A stretch of 64,000 nucleotides of DNA from contig NZ_CP095071.1 in assembly GCF_022919575.1 (NCBI RefSeq), positions 2,604,001-2,668,000 of the forward strand, read 5' to 3'. The position numbers and the translations under genes were made by a program. This DNA comes from Gracilibacillus salinarum. GTDB lineage: Bacteria; Bacillota; Bacilli; Bacillales; Amphibacillaceae. Position 1 is the first letter of the stretch, and every line of letters begins with the position of its first letter. Positions 7,938-17,551 of the stretch are shown one piece after another. The notes under the pieces are model-generated. The model ran no database searches, was not told the origin of the DNA, and worked only from the letters and a program-made list of their open reading frames with translations.

Positions 7938-9061
7938 TCATAATGGATTAGCCTGTCGAATTCTACCAGCTTGATGAAGCTGTTCAAAAGGTCGATACCC
8001 CGCAGATTCTGCCCAGCTTAACATCCTTACCTTGTCCGGATGATCATCAGACGTGATTATTTCTAAAAACTCACTATAGCCAGGCATTCCACCTACATCT
8101 TCTGGAGGTGCTGCTCCTTCACCATCCAAACAGACTGGGTAACGAGAATCAAACGCTTCAATCCGCTTTTCGACTTCGATGATATGCTGCCAGTCATCTC
8201 CTAAGTCATAATTATAAGCAATGCTCTTAAATTGTCCCAAGACTTCTCCTAATACAACCTGATCGACACATTCCATACGTTGTCCATCTTGTTGATAATC
8301 AAAAGCTTCCTCATTGGATACGAGCAGGTAATCAGCCTTTGGTAAATAATAATTATCTAATAGAGATGTTTCTTGCTGATAAAGGTGAAACTCATGAAGA
8401 TGCGAATCCTCCCAATTAAAGGCTTTTTGCAAAATGTGGTGCAGATCAAAAAACGTACAATTCAACGGTACAATCAGTCGACGCCATACTGGTTGCTCTG
8501 TCTCCAGTCTTAAGCTTACTTTTATTTGAATGGCTGCTTGTTGAAAAGCTCCTGGACCAATCTTATCCTCCAAAAGAGACTGCATTTCTTCTATTGGCCA
8601 TATATAGTCTCTTGTCTGTGGTGACTTTTTAAGCATACGATTTGCTTTATTACTTACTCCTAATTGAATAACGGAATTGTCGTTAGCCTTATCCATAAAA
8701 ATCTCAATCTCTTGTATTGTCTGATTTAAACTACCGACTGTTTTACGATCCATGGTCGAAGTAAAGGATATTTCATCAGCTAATAGCTCGTCTCGTACGA
8801 CTTGTTCATTAAAACCATCCGCAATTAATGTGTCGACGATCGCTTGCTTTAAGAACTGCTCGACATGCTTCAAATCTTTCGCCTCACCCCATACAACACG
8901 ACCGTATACAGACTGCTGTCATGCATAAGAATGATGGTGTTTTTGCGATTCAGTTTTTTAAAGTGTGCATGCCATGCTGATGATGATTCGCCTTGTTCCT
9001 CTTTTGTCTCAGGATTTACTTTTAAATATTTCTGCAAAGCTTTTGTGGAATGGATTAACAT
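7938..9061 (-). pseudogene. Frameshifted DUF6933 / pRiA4b Orf3-like gene
   Basis: Two frames together make one protein. The upstream frame begins at an ATG at 9061 (MLIHSTKALQKYLK, then SAWHAHFKKLNRKNTIILM, VVLYG) and resembles the DUF6933 domain. The downstream frame ending at 7938 carries KHVEQFLKQAIVDTLIADGF and then the pRiA4b Orf3-like domain (KVSLRLETEQPVWRRLIVP, then LHHILQKAFNW and DDWQHIIEVE). They join at about 8880-8890, where GTGAGGCGAAAG would need one more G to stay in frame. This domain pair occurs in intact Bacillaceae proteins. Function is unknown. The break may be genuine or a sequencing error in a G run. Confidence 0.75.
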
Positions 9062-9251
9062 GTTTACAAACTCCGTTCTGATTAGGAATGTCTGTGAACA
9101 GTATAACATCATCATTGTATAATCATAAAGAGAATACTCATCATTATAGCTATTGTTCAATCCGTGTTTTACCTTCCATCTATCAGGGTAATAGTGTATC
9201 ACTAGCCTATTTACATCAACAGAAATAAACCAATCAAAAAAAGGTGGTAAC

Positions 9252-9458
9252 ATGTTTAAATCAAAAAAGGTAAATAACGCGTTAAAATTACTGCTACTCG
9301 CGATCATCTATTTAACCCTGCTATACACTTACACGATGATAAACCTGGAAGGAACGCTGCTTGCCGTGGTGGTTGTCATCACTACATTAGTATTTGTAGC
9401 AGCAGCTGTCTGGTTTGTTCGAAAAGTGATTATAAAACCGGATGATAGTGGAGAATAA
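9252..9458 (+). CDS. Small two-helix membrane protein
   Basis: 68 aa with AAAGGTGG upstream of the ATG. Two hydrophobic segments (about residues 11-30 and 34-56) are separated by a short turn, and both ends are charged. It sits between the broken DUF6933 gene and an AraC regulator and has its own terminator. No family recognised. Confidence 0.65.
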   Translation: MFKSKKVNNALKLLLLAIIYLTLLYTYTMINLEGTLLAVVVVITTLVFVAAAVWFVRKVIIKPDDSGE

Positions 9459-9471
9459 TTTAAAAAACGTT

Positions 9472-9506
9472 ACCTGGCATAAGGTAGCGTTTTTTTGATA
9501 TCTTTT
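9472..9506 (+). terminator. Rho-independent terminator
   Basis: AACGTTACCT pairs with AGGTAGCGTT (one G-T pair), then a run of seven T, just after the small membrane protein gene. Confidence 0.85.
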
Positions 9507-9573
9507 GAGTCAAAATCGATATATTTCCTATTAAAAATGTCGAGTATAGTAAAAAAAGCTTTGCTATGATAAA

Positions 9574-9600
9574 GAGAGACTCCCATCAGTGGGGGTATTA
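9574..9600 (+). repeat. Left half of the dispersed element, decayed
   Basis: After ATAAA (9569-9573) comes GAGAGACTCCCATCAGTGGG followed by GGTATTA, matching the left part of the element with several changes. The right end is missing. It lies just upstream of the AraC gene. Confidence 0.6.
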
Positions 9601-9631
9601 GAAAGATGAAGATATGGAAAGGAGGGGTAGT

Positions 9632-10498
9632 TTGTTAAAGGAATTAAACCTGGTGATCGACTACATTGAAGATCATTTAACAGATGAACTGTCTCTGGAA
9701 AAGATCTCCGAGTATGCCGGCGTTTCCGACTTTCACTTTCGGAAGATATTTTTTTACCTTGCTGGCTTAACGCTAAATGAATATATCAAGAACCGAAAAA
9801 TGGCAGAAGCGAACAAGCATTTATTGAATGGTGAGAAAGTGACAGATATTGCATTTAAATATGGGTATCAATCGGTGGATGGCTTTACTCGGGCATTCAA
9901 AAAATGGAGTGGATTCCTTCCCTCCGATGTTGTAAAAAAAGGGTTGATAAAATCCTATCCCAAGCTTTCATTCGTCATAACTGTTAAAGGAGGAACGACT
10001 ATGGAATGTAGAATTGAAGAAAAACCCGCTTTTTATTTAGCAGGTGTCAGTAAACGTGTTCCCATGCAATTTGAAGGGGTGAATAACGACATTGTCAAAC
10101 TTGCCGAAAGCATTACAAAGGAACAAAAAGTGGAAATGCACGCGTTGCAAAATATAGAACCCTTTGAGGTGGTGAATGCGTCCTACAATGCGGACGCTCA
10201 TTTTGAAAAGGAAGAAGGCGATTTAACTCACTTGATTGGTGTATTAACCACGAACAGTCATGTAAGTGATCAGCTCGATCTTGTTCCAGTCGAAGCGTAT
10301 ACCTGGGCAATCTTTCCGAATGAAGGGCCGTTTCCATCGACTTTACAAGAAACAATGGCAAAAACCTATTCAGAATGGCTGCCTGCTTCCGATTATGAAG
10401 TCATCAATGCTCCTACCTTTTCTTTTACCAAGATGGATCCAGATAAAAAAGACTATGCTTACAGCGAAATTTGGCTCCCTGTTAAGAAGCATAAATAA
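9632..10498 (+). CDS. AraC-family regulator with GyrI-like effector domain
   Basis: Two AraC helix-turn-helix motifs occupy the first 100 residues (LSLEKISEYAGVSDFHFRKIF; VTDIAFKYGYQSVDGFTRAFKKW). From about residue 120 follows a GyrI/SOUL-like ligand domain (MECRIEEKPAFYLAG; AYTWAIFPNEGPFP; YSEIWLPV), as in Rob/BltR-like regulators that sense small hydrophobic compounds. The strong site AGGAGGGG lies inside the longest frame, so the TTG at 9632 is the likely start, giving 288 aa. It precedes a convergent hydrolase gene. The target genes are not identifiable. Confidence 0.82.
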   Translation: MLKELNLVIDYIEDHLTDELSLEKISEYAGVSDFHFRKIFFYLAGLTLNEYIKNRKMAEANKHLLNGEKVTDIAFKYGYQSVDGFTRAFKKWSGFLPSDVVKKGLIKSYPKLSFVITVKGGTTMECRIEEKPAFYLAGVSKRVPMQFEGVNNDIVKLAESITKEQKVEMHALQNIEPFEVVNASYNADAHFEKEEGDLTHLIGVLTTNSHVSDQLDLVPVEAYTWAIFPNEGPFPSTLQETMAKTYSEWLPASDYEVINAPTFSFTKMDPDKKDYAYSEIWLPVKKHK

Positions 10499-10504
10499 GT
10501 TGTG

Positions 10505-10537
10505 TTCCCCCATAGTGGTCGCTATGGGGGGACTCTT
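10505..10537. terminator. Terminator between AraC and hydrolase genes
   Basis: CCCCCATAG and CTATGGGGG form a 9-bp GC-rich stem between two convergent genes. The T-run is weak on both sides. Confidence 0.65.
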
Positions 10538-10555
10538 ACTGCAGGCTGATTACCC

Positions 10556-11500
10556 TTACTGTTTAATAACCTTCTTAATAAACGCCAGTACAGCATCATG
10601 CATTTGATCTAACGCTGGCTGTTCAACAGGATAATGACTTCCATTCTCTAAATGAACGATCTCTACATCGACTTTTTTCATTCTGTCTAATACTAATTTA
10701 CTCAAATGTAACGGTGTCCATCGATCTTCAGCCGGCTGTGTCAAAAGCACTGGACATACATCAAAATCTTCTGGCTCCATCGCTGGAATGTAATTAGAAT
10801 AACTATCTAAAAATTTCATACTTGCCTTATTGGCAGCAGATGTCGTGTCACGATTGAATATTTCCATGACATCTTTATCATTGCATAAGGCACTCATTTT
10901 GGCGGCAATACTCATTTTCATATTAAAGCGATCAAGTCCTATTTTACAAGCAACAGTTGCCATTGGAATCCCCACACGGCTCATAAAAAGATTTCTTGTT
11001 GTTTCATCCCGCACCTGCTGAATTCGTTGATCCAAAAATGTCATCCCGATAATACCTTTTACATTCTTGGTTTTGCTTGCTATATGATAGGCTTCCATTC
11101 CCCCTGCGCTTAATCCGTAAAGGACAATTGGTCTATCATCGCGCTTTGACTCATACTCGATATAATCACAAGCCAGATTAACCCAGTCATCATACGTTAC
11201 CACTTCGCTATTCTTTACCTTGGTTACCCCGTAAGTTGGCATGTCAATTGCAATAGTCTCCAAGCCATCCTTTGATAGAGGGCCCCCGAGAATCATAGAC
11301 ATCTGTCTGCCATTCGTTCCGACACCATGAAGCAGAATCACTTTAGCCGGCGCTGCTTCGTTACGGAAACAATCGAGGTGGACTTGATGCCCTTTCCAGT
11401 CCCACCACTCTTCAACTGGATGATAATCTCCTGCGAAATGATACGTTTCAGGTAGTTTCTCCATGATTTCGCACCATTCTTTTTGCTGATTATATGTCAA
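10556..11500 (-). CDS. Alpha/beta hydrolase
   Basis: 314 aa. The serine nucleophile sits in GLSAGG, the probable acid is the Asp of AEDRWTP, and the histidine is in ENGSHYP; VILLHGVGTNGRQ provides the oxyanion-hole region. No signal peptide is seen, so a cytoplasmic esterase or lipase-like enzyme is expected; the substrate is unknown. It lies downstream of an ArsR-type gene, and both promoters share the same GTTCG-based motif, suggesting control by that repressor. Confidence 0.82.
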   Translation of the reverse strand: MTYNQQKEWCEIMEKLPETYHFAGDYHPVEEWWDWKGHQVHLDCFRNEAAPAKVILLHGVGTNGRQMSMILGGPLSKDGLETIAIDMPTYGVTKVKNSEVVTYDDWVNLACDYIEYESKRDDRPIVLYGLSAGGMEAYHIASKTKNVKGIIGMTFLDQRIQQVRDETTRNLFMSRVGIPMATVACKIGLDRFNMKMSIAAKMSALCNDKDVMEIFNRDTTSAANKASMKFLDSYSNYIPAMEPEDFDVCPVLLTQPAEDRWTPLHLSKLVLDRMKKVDVEIVHLENGSHYPVEQPALDQMHDAVLAFIKKVIKQ

Positions 11501-11537
11501 TGTTATATCCTCCTACGTTTTTCATTAATATCAAAGC

Positions 11538-11553
11538 GTTCGAACACTCGAAC
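11538..11553. promoter_or_regulatory. Candidate ArsR operator before the hydrolase gene
   Basis: On the complement the site reads GTTCG, three bases, GTTCGAACG, and then CTTTGATAT. Almost the same string, in the other orientation, occurs before the ArsR gene. Confidence 0.6.
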
Positions 11554-11558
11554 ATAAA

Positions 11559-11603
11559 GTGTGACGTCGATCAGCTGTGGTATTACGGACGGGTAGCGCC
11601 GTG
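11559..11603 (+). repeat. Short dispersed element, diverged copy
   Basis: 45 bp flanked by ATAAA (11554-11558) and ATATA (11604-11608). GTGTGACGTCGATCAG replaces the usual left end, while TATTACGGACGG and the CCGTG end are kept. Confidence 0.75.
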
Positions 11604-11640
11604 ATATAGAGGAAGAAAAAATCTTATTGCCAGACAGGCG

Positions 11641-11958
11641 TTAAGATTTTTCCTGATTATGCTGATCAACCTCTAATGATTGGATAAGCTCCCGTAACAA
11701 CATAATCGAATTGTCGAGTGATAGATTATAATATCTTATCGTAGCACTCTTTTCTACCGTCACTACTTTTGCATCAAGTAAATGTTTTAAATGATGAGAG
11801 ATAGCAGGCCTCGAAAGTGTTAAACGCTCCGCAATCTGATTGACCGACATCGCCCCTTCATCAAAAAGCAGCATCAAAATCTCTTGCCTATTCGTATCTC
11901 GTAAAATATTGAAAACCGGAGTACATTCTCTTAAAAGCTCCATCGTGCGTTGACTCAT
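11641..11958 (-). CDS. ArsR-family repressor
   Basis: From the ATG at 11958 (after AAAGGAAG) the product is 105 aa. It has a clear winged helix: RQEILMLLFDEGAMSVNQIAERL, then SRPAISHHLKHLLDAKVVTVEK. The C-terminal helix (LLRELIQSLE) would support dimer formation. Classical ArsR metal-binding cysteines (CxC in the recognition helix) are absent, so it may sense something other than metal. The longer frame to 12039 has no ribosome site. It probably represses itself and the downstream hydrolase through the shared motif. Confidence 0.83.
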   Translation of the reverse strand: MSQRTMELLRECTPVFNILRDTNRQEILMLLFDEGAMSVNQIAERLTLSRPAISHHLKHLLDAKVVTVEKSATIRYYNLSLDNSIMLLRELIQSLEVDQHNQEKS

Positions 11959-11975
11959 TGCGCATCTTCCTTTAT

Positions 11976-11996
11976 GTTCGTCAGTTCGAACGTTTG
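11976..11996. promoter_or_regulatory. Candidate ArsR operator before the ArsR gene
   Basis: GTTCGTCAGTTCGAACG followed by TTTGATAT, lying about 20 bp upstream of the preferred start and matching the site before the hydrolase gene in inverted orientation. Confidence 0.6.
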
Positions 11997-12144
11997 ATAT
12001 ATTATGAATTAGTATACCGGTGTTTTTCTTTTTATTCAACTATGTAGAGTTTTGAAAATCCTGTTTTTACCTTTTGGTGAAGGTTGGCTGACTGATTCTA
12101 TTATTTTATCGATACTATCAGCAGGCCGAGTACAGCAAACAATT

Positions 12145-12176
12145 AGAAAACCGGGCATAGACTCGCCCGGTTTTCT
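12145..12176. terminator. Bidirectional terminator
   Basis: AGAAAACCGGGC and GCCCGGTTTTCT form a perfect 12-bp stem with an 8-nt loop. It probably ends the minus-strand transcript of the oxidoreductase gene. Confidence 0.82.
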
Positions 12177-12268
12177 ATGTAGATAAGCTCCTTTAATATC
12201 GCGACCATTTTAATATAGTGGGTATGCTGGCTGGGGCACCTTTTATTTATCTTCTTTCTTTTAAATGA

Positions 12269-12540
12269 TACAAATCTCGATGCAGTGCTGACCGCTTTTG
12301 TTTCCTTTACTGCTTAAACAAGACAAATCTTTGGGTACTGCTAAACACTTTTGTTCCCTTCTCTGCTAAACGAGACAAATCTCTGGGCACCGCTGACCTC
12401 TTTTGTTCCCTTTTCCGCTTAACGAGACAAATCCCATGGTACTGCTGACCTCTTTTGTTCCCTTTTCCGCTTAAACGAGACAAATCTCTGGGCACCGCTG
12501 ACCTTTTTTGTTCCCTTTCCTGCTTAAATGAGACAAATCT
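12269..12540. repeat. Five tandem copies of a 52-53 bp repeat
   Basis: The landmark ACAAATCT recurs at about 12270, 12323, 12375, 12427, 12480 and 12533. Units read GACAAATCTCTGGGCACCGC, then TGACCTCTTTTGTTCCC, then TTTTCCGCTTAAACGA, with point differences. A sixth unit is only begun. The reading frames crossing it only repeat the unit and are not credible genes. It lies in the 3' region of the oxidoreductase gene. Confidence 0.85.
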
Positions 12541-12604
12541 CCATTCGTCGCTCTACCCTTCATCCAACACAATCCATCGCCCTATAACGCTGCAAAGCTT
12601 CCAT

Positions 12605-13321
12605 TTACTTTACCACATCAACAGATAAAAACTCAGGCATCATATGTGGATGCTTGTCGAGCATAATCTGTTCCGGCTTCACCCCTTGCTCGCGCAGTAC
12701 GGCGATATTTTGAACGAGGAACTCGTCACTGCCAACAACGTAAAAAAGGCCGTCCTTGTCTGCCGCAAGATTTTCTACTTCTTTATAGTAGTCTTTACGA
12801 TTATCGACAAACTGCGAAGTGAACTTTTTATCAGGTGCTGATGCAAAGACATCCGTGAATAAGAAATCCTTTGAGGAATCGATGTTCAAGGAATGAATTT
12901 GATTGACGTTATCGGCACGATCGAGATAATCCAGCACAAGTGGTCTGAATGTTGCCAGGCCGACGCCGGATGACAGCAGATAAACATTTTTGTCTTCTCG
13001 TTTCAATGGTACATTCGAATGGGTTTTAAATAATGCAACGTCACTGCCGACCTCCAGGTTGCGTAAAATCGTTTTGAACTCCGAGCACTGCTCTTTAATA
13101 CGCGTTGTGATACCGATAGAATCTTCATGTGGCAAAGTGGAGATCGACATGTGGCGAACCAGGCTGCGGTTTGGCTTTTCTCCGGCATTGAAGCCTTCCA
13201 TTGCGAAGTGCGTGTGGGAGCCTTCTTCCCATGTAAAGTCTTTCGGACAGTCGAGCATGTATGTTTTAACCTCAGGCGTTTCATCAATAATCTTATTTAT
13301 CTTTGTCCAGTAAATTTGCAT
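12605..13321 (-). CDS. Ferredoxin/flavin-type NAD(P)H reductase
   Basis: 238 aa, FNR-like fold. The FAD segment contains RHMSIST after LVRH, preceded by a beta-barrel region (VKTYMLDCPKDFTWEEGSHTHF). The nucleotide-binding half starts at NVYLLSSGVGLATFRPLVLDYL and ends with LFYVVGSDEFLVQNIAVLREQG. No ferredoxin domain is attached. A role in electron transfer from NAD(P)H to an unknown acceptor is likely. It stands alone, with the tandem repeat and terminator downstream. Confidence 0.75.
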   Translation of the reverse strand: MQIYWTKINKIIDETPEVKTYMLDCPKDFTWEEGSHTHFAMEGFNAGEKPNRSLVRHMSISTLPHEDSIGITTRIKEQCSEFKTILRNLEVGSDVALFKTHSNVPLKREDKNVYLLSSGVGLATFRPLVLDYLDRADNVNQIHSLNIDSSKDFLFTDVFASAPDKKFTSQFVDNRKDYYKEVENLAADKDGLFYVVGSDEFLVQNIAVLREQGVKPEQIMLDKHPHMMPEFLSVDVVK

Positions 13322-13471
13322 GAATCATTCTCCTTACCCTAATTTAGTATCGTTACTAGCTATTATACAGTAAGTGATAACAATTCTCAATTAAATGGGT
13401 GGATTTTTCACTATTTTTACACAGTCTACTTTCCGATTAGTGCTGAAGAATTATACTTCTCAACAAAATGA

Positions 13472-14317
13472 TTAATTTTTTCTTTTATCAATTATTAATA
13501 AAACAGACAACACCACAATACTCAAGACTACAATGAACAGAAATGACAAGTATAGCGACATAAACCCTGCAAACATCTCATCAAATGTTAAAATTGCCAC
13601 ATCCGGATCATACACACCGCCCATGGAAATATATCTAGCTACTTCAAGATAAACAATATGGAAGATAATGCTCATCCACAATGTCCCTGTATATTTTCTA
13701 TAAAGCTGCAGAGCTATCCCAAAGGCGAAAAGCAATATAAAGTAATCGATAGTTAACGCAAATGGCTTACTAAAGAATATTGACTCCAATGACATTACCG
13801 TAATGGGCACACAAATAAAGATGAATGGCTGCAGAAACAGCGAAATAATAAAGCGATATTTCTTTTGCAGCTCATCAACTATAAGTCCACGGATAAAGAT
13901 TTCTTCTGGAAAAGCTTCATACATAAAAGCTGTCAATGTGTTGATTAAAATGGCTATTATCACACTTGGAGTTACATGTAAGCTGACATTTTCAATTCCA
14001 CCAGCTACATAAGCTGTTAAGACACCTGATACAAGTAAAATAAAAGGTAACGATATGCCGACGATTCGTTTAGCTGATGAGTTTGACCCCTTCAGTCCAA
14101 TATTTCTAATAATTCCCGGATTTCTTTTATTAAGAATAAAAAGTACAAAAAGCGTTGCACCAGTAAAGATTACTCCTTGTAACAGCATCGCTATTTGTCG
14201 ATTCGCACCTTGATTTTCTATCAAATATTGTCCAAGATTGCCTGATACAAACAGAAATAATGATACGAGTACAAAGTAGCAAAGCAGCCGACTAAACCTG
14301 AATTTCGACGAATCCAT
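13472..14317 (-). CDS. CPBP-family intramembrane metalloprotease
   Basis: 281 aa with about eight hydrophobic segments. The CPBP signature EAFPEEIFIRGLIVDELQKK carries the paired glutamates and Arg, and the later WMSIIFHIVY supplies a membrane histidine. These residues form the active site of Abi/Rce1-like proteases. A second family member is found at 41.4-42.2 kb. Roles in this family include peptide-toxin immunity and bacteriocin processing, but no partner gene is visible nearby. Confidence 0.82.
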   Translation of the reverse strand: MDSSKFRFSRLLCYFVLVSLFLFVSGNLGQYLIENQGANRQIAMLLQGVIFTGATLFVLFILNKRNPGIIRNIGLKGSNSSAKRIVGISLPFILLVSGVLTAYVAGGIENVSLHVTPSVIIAILINTLTAFMYEAFPEEIFIRGLIVDELQKKYRFIISLFLQPFIFICVPITVMSLESIFFSKPFALTIDYFILLFAFGIALQLYRKYTGTLWMSIIFHIVYLEVARYISMGGVYDPDVAILTFDEMFAGFMSLYLSFLFIVVLSIVVLSVLLIIDKRKN

Positions 14318-14560
14318 AGCAGTGCCCCTTTCCCAAAAAATTTGGTATTAATATACATACGTATCAACCGAGTTCATCGTTTCAACTTTTTGCAGGAATG
14401 CGTTCAAACAACCGCTGATGATAAATAAACCAGAAATTGAACCCACCTCCCTTCATTGCTTAAAAAAAGCTCTCCAAGAAAATTTTACAATAATATGTAA
14501 TACAGTTGGCTTAATAGTCAATACTTATAATATATCCAATATTTAAGGAGGTGGGGGAGC

Positions 14561-17551
14561 ATGCAAGAGACAAGCTTTACCCTCAAGGTGAATGACAATG
14601 ATATTCAGGCAAAGCAAGGCCAGACCATTTTAGAAGCTGCTTTAGCAAGTGACGTCTACATTCCAGGAATTTGTTCCACACAGCCTGATCTGGGAATTGG
14701 CGTTATCCAAACCTGTGACACCTGTTATGTCGAGGTGGACGGGGAATTGAAGCGGGCTTGTTCGACGCCTGCGAAACCTGATATGGTCGTCAATTCCGTT
14801 TCTGATGTGGCCAGAGAGGCGCAATTGGAAGGGATGTCGCGGATTCTGGAAAACCATGAGCTCTATTGTACGGTGTGTGACAATAACAACGGGAACTGTG
14901 TCGTACATAACACGGCAGAATATTTAGAGATTGAGCATCAGAAATACGAATTTACAGCTAAACCGTACCCGCCGGACAACTCTCACCCCTTTTACCGCTA
15001 TGAGCCTGATCAATGTATCCTCTGTGGACTGTGTGTCGAAGCCTGTCAGGACCTGCAAGTTAGTGAGGTGCTGAGTATTGACTGGGAGCGGGAGGAACCA
15101 AGAGTTATTTGGGATAACGATGTCCCAATCGATGAATCATCCTGTGTGTCCTGCGGGCATTGTGTAACCGTGTGCCCATGTAATGCCCTGATGGAAAAAT
15201 CAATGATTGGGGAGGCTGGATTCCTGACAGGCATGGCAAAAAACATGCTCGAACCATTGATAGATGTCACCAAAGAGGTGGAGCCTGGCTATAAGGAGAT
15301 ATTTGCCATTTCCAATGTAGAAGCGACGATGCGTGAAGATCGAATTGAAAAAACTAAAACCGTCTGTACCTATTGCGGGGTTGGATGCAGCTTTGAAGTT
15401 TGGACGAAAGGGAGAGATATTTTGCGTGTCCAACCACAAAAAGATGCACCTGTTAATGGAATTTCCACCTGTGTCAAAGGGAAATTCGGCTGGGATTTTG
15501 TTAATAGTGAGGACCGATTGACGAAGCCACTGATACGAAAAGGAGACAAATTCTATGAAGCGACATGGGAGGAAGCTCTTAACCTGATGGCGGAAAAATT
15601 CATGGACATTAAAGAAAGAGAGGGAGCAGATTCCCTTGGTTTTATCGCCTCCTCTAAGTGTTCAAATGAAGAGAATTATTTATTTCAAAAGCTTGCCCGT
15701 TCAGTATTCCAGACGAATAACATTGACAACTGTTCAAGGTACTGCCAAACACCGGCATCAGCTGGTTTAATGCGAACGGTTGGAATTGGCGGGGATTCCG
15801 GCACCATGGAGGATATTGCGACTGCGGAACTGATCATGGTAGTAGGGGCTAATCCTGCCGAATCACACCCGGTCCTGTCCACCAGAATTAGACGCGCACA
15901 CAAGCTTCATGGCCAAAAGTTACTTGTATCCGATCTGCGCAAACATGACCTGGCAGAGCGTGCTGATTTATTTATTCACCCTAACCCTGGTACCGATCTC
16001 GTTTGGTTATCCGCTGTAACCAAATATATTTTGGACCAAGGCTGGGAGGATGAGAGATTTCTCCAGGATCGTGTGAATCAAGTAGAAGAATACAAGCAAT
16101 CATTGGAGAAGTTCACATTAGACTACGCAGAAGAAGTATCCGGATTATCCAAAGATACACTGATCCAAGTGGCAGAAATGATCCACGAATCTAATGGGAC
16201 ATGTATTCTTTGGGCGATGGGTGTCACCCAGCACATAGGTGGAACAGACACCAGTACGGCGATCAGTAACCTGCTGTTAGTAACAGGTAATTTCGGAAAA
16301 CTAGGTGCCGGTGCCTTTCCGCTTCGTGGCCATAACAATGTCCAAGGAGCAAGTGATTTCGGAACAATGCCTAACTGGCTGCCAGGGTATCAACCGGTTG
16401 AGAATGATGAAATTCGTTCAAGATATGAAAAAGCCTGGAATACGACGATTCCGAAAAAACCGGGATTAAACAATCACCAAATCGTCGAAGCCATTACCGA
16501 TGGACAAGTAAAAGGAATGTATCTTTTCGGCGAAGAGATGGGACTTGTTGACTCTAATATCAACTATGTCCACGAAGCCTTTGAAAAGCTTGAATTCTTC
16601 GTGGTCCAGGACATCTTCTTTTCCAAGACAGCACAATTTGCAGATGTTGTCTTACCAGCAGCACCAAGTTTAGAGAAAGAAGGTACATTTACCAATACAG
16701 AACGAAGAATCCAACGTTTTTACAAAGCATTGGAGCCACTTGGGGATAGCAAACCTGATTGGGAGATATTCCGTGACTTTGCGAATAAGCTGGGTGCTAA
16801 CTGGCAGTATGATCATCCATCAGAAATTATGGATGAAGTGGCAAAACTTGCTCCGTTCTTTGCTGGTGTCAATTATGACCGATTAGAAGGTTGGAACAGT
16901 CAAGTCTGGCCAGTAAAAGCAAACGGTGAAGATGCACCACTTTTATACAAAGAAAAATTTAATTTTTTAGACGGAAAAGCCAGACTATTCCCTGTTGACT
17001 GGACTCCACCAATGGCCTATGATGACGAATTTGACCTGCATTTAAACAATGGACGACTGCTCGAACAATTCCATGAAGGCAATATGACGGATCGCTCGGA
17101 GGGAATCCACCACATCGCTCCAGGTCCATGGTTAGAGGTTTCCGAACAATTAGCAGAGGAACGCAACCTCGAGACTGGTTCACTTGTTCGTTTACTGTCT
17201 CCTTATGGCAAAGTGAAAATTCGTGTGCTTGTCACAGACAGAGTGACAGGAAAAGAATTATACCTGCCAATGAATACGGTCGATAATGAGAAGGCAGTAA
17301 ATAAATTAACAAGCAGTTATTATGACAAAGATACGCATACACCAAACTATAAAGAGGCAAAAGTAAAAATGGAGCCGTTGGAACAAAAAGGGGAGTCACC
17401 GTTACCACGCCACAATTTCCGATTCGGCAACCCACAGCCACATATTGGGGTTGAAGTGGAGAAAAAATGGAAACGTCCTAATTTCACTCCGGTTCCGGAA
17501 ACATTAAAAAACGAGGGGGTTTACCATGGGCCGAGCGATCAAACAAATTGA
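14561..17551 (+). CDS. Formate dehydrogenase catalytic subunit, FdhF/YjgC-like, Cys-type
   Basis: 996 aa. A [2Fe-2S] domain is followed by further FeS motifs: Cys 38, 52, 55, 67; then YCTVCDNNNGNC; then CILCGLCVEAC and CVSCGHCVTVCPC. The molybdopterin domain starts with a [4Fe-4S] CTYCGVGC. The catalytic position is the second Cys of NCSRYCQTP, in place of selenocysteine. The C-terminus carries the dinucleotide-binding fold (LHLNNGRLLEQFH; LVRLLSPYGKVKI). It should oxidise formate to CO2 in the cytoplasm. GGAGGTGGGGG precedes the ATG. It leads an operon with a DUF1641 protein and small proteins, and FdhD and a formate channel lie next to it on the opposite strand. Confidence 0.93.
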   Translation: MQETSFTLKVNDNDIQAKQGQTILEAALASDVYIPGICSTQPDLGIGVIQTCDTCYVEVDGELKRACSTPAKPDMVVNSVSDVAREAQLEGMSRILENHELYCTVCDNNNGNCVVHNTAEYLEIEHQKYEFTAKPYPPDNSHPFYRYEPDQCILCGLCVEACQDLQVSEVLSIDWEREEPRVIWDNDVPIDESSCVSCGHCVTVCPCNALMEKSMIGEAGFLTGMAKNMLEPLIDVTKEVEPGYKEIFAISNVEATMREDRIEKTKTVCTYCGVGCSFEVWTKGRDILRVQPQKDAPVNGISTCVKGKFGWDFVNSEDRLTKPLIRKGDKFYEATWEEALNLMAEKFMDIKEREGADSLGFIASSKCSNEENYLFQKLARSVFQTNNIDNCSRYCQTPASAGLMRTVGIGGDSGTMEDIATAELIMVVGANPAESHPVLSTRIRRAHKLHGQKLLVSDLRKHDLAERADLFIHPNPGTDLVWLSAVTKYILDQGWEDERFLQDRVNQVEEYKQSLEKFTLDYAEEVSGLSKDTLIQVAEMIHESNGTCILWAMGVTQHIGGTDTSTAISNLLLVTGNFGKLGAGAFPLRGHNNVQGASDFGTMPNWLPGYQPVENDEIRSRYEKAWNTTIPKKPGLNNHQIVEAITDGQVKGMYLFGEEMGLVDSNINYVHEAFEKLEFFVVQDIFFSKTAQFADVVLPAAPSLEKEGTFTNTERRIQRFYKALEPLGDSKPDWEIFRDFANKLGANWQYDHPSEIMDEVAKLAPFFAGVNYDRLEGWNSQVWPVKANGEDAPLLYKEKFNFLDGKARLFPVDWTPPMAYDDEFDLHLNNGRLLEQFHEGNMTDRSEGIHHIAPGPWLEVSEQLAEERNLETGSLVRLLSPYGKVKIRVLVTDRVTGKELYLPMNTVDNEKAVNKLTSSYYDKDTHTPNYKEAKVKMEPLEQKGESPLPRHNFRFGNPQPHIGVEVEKKWKRPNFTPVPETLKNEGVYHGPSDQTN

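Noticed and set aside
12307-12495. Possible 62-aa gene on the minus strand
   Set aside because: The frame only translates the 52-53 bp tandem repeat and has no ribosome site.
14561-17551. Selenocysteine-containing formate dehydrogenase
   Set aside because: The active-site codon position reads Cys (SRYCQTP); no in-frame TGA is present.
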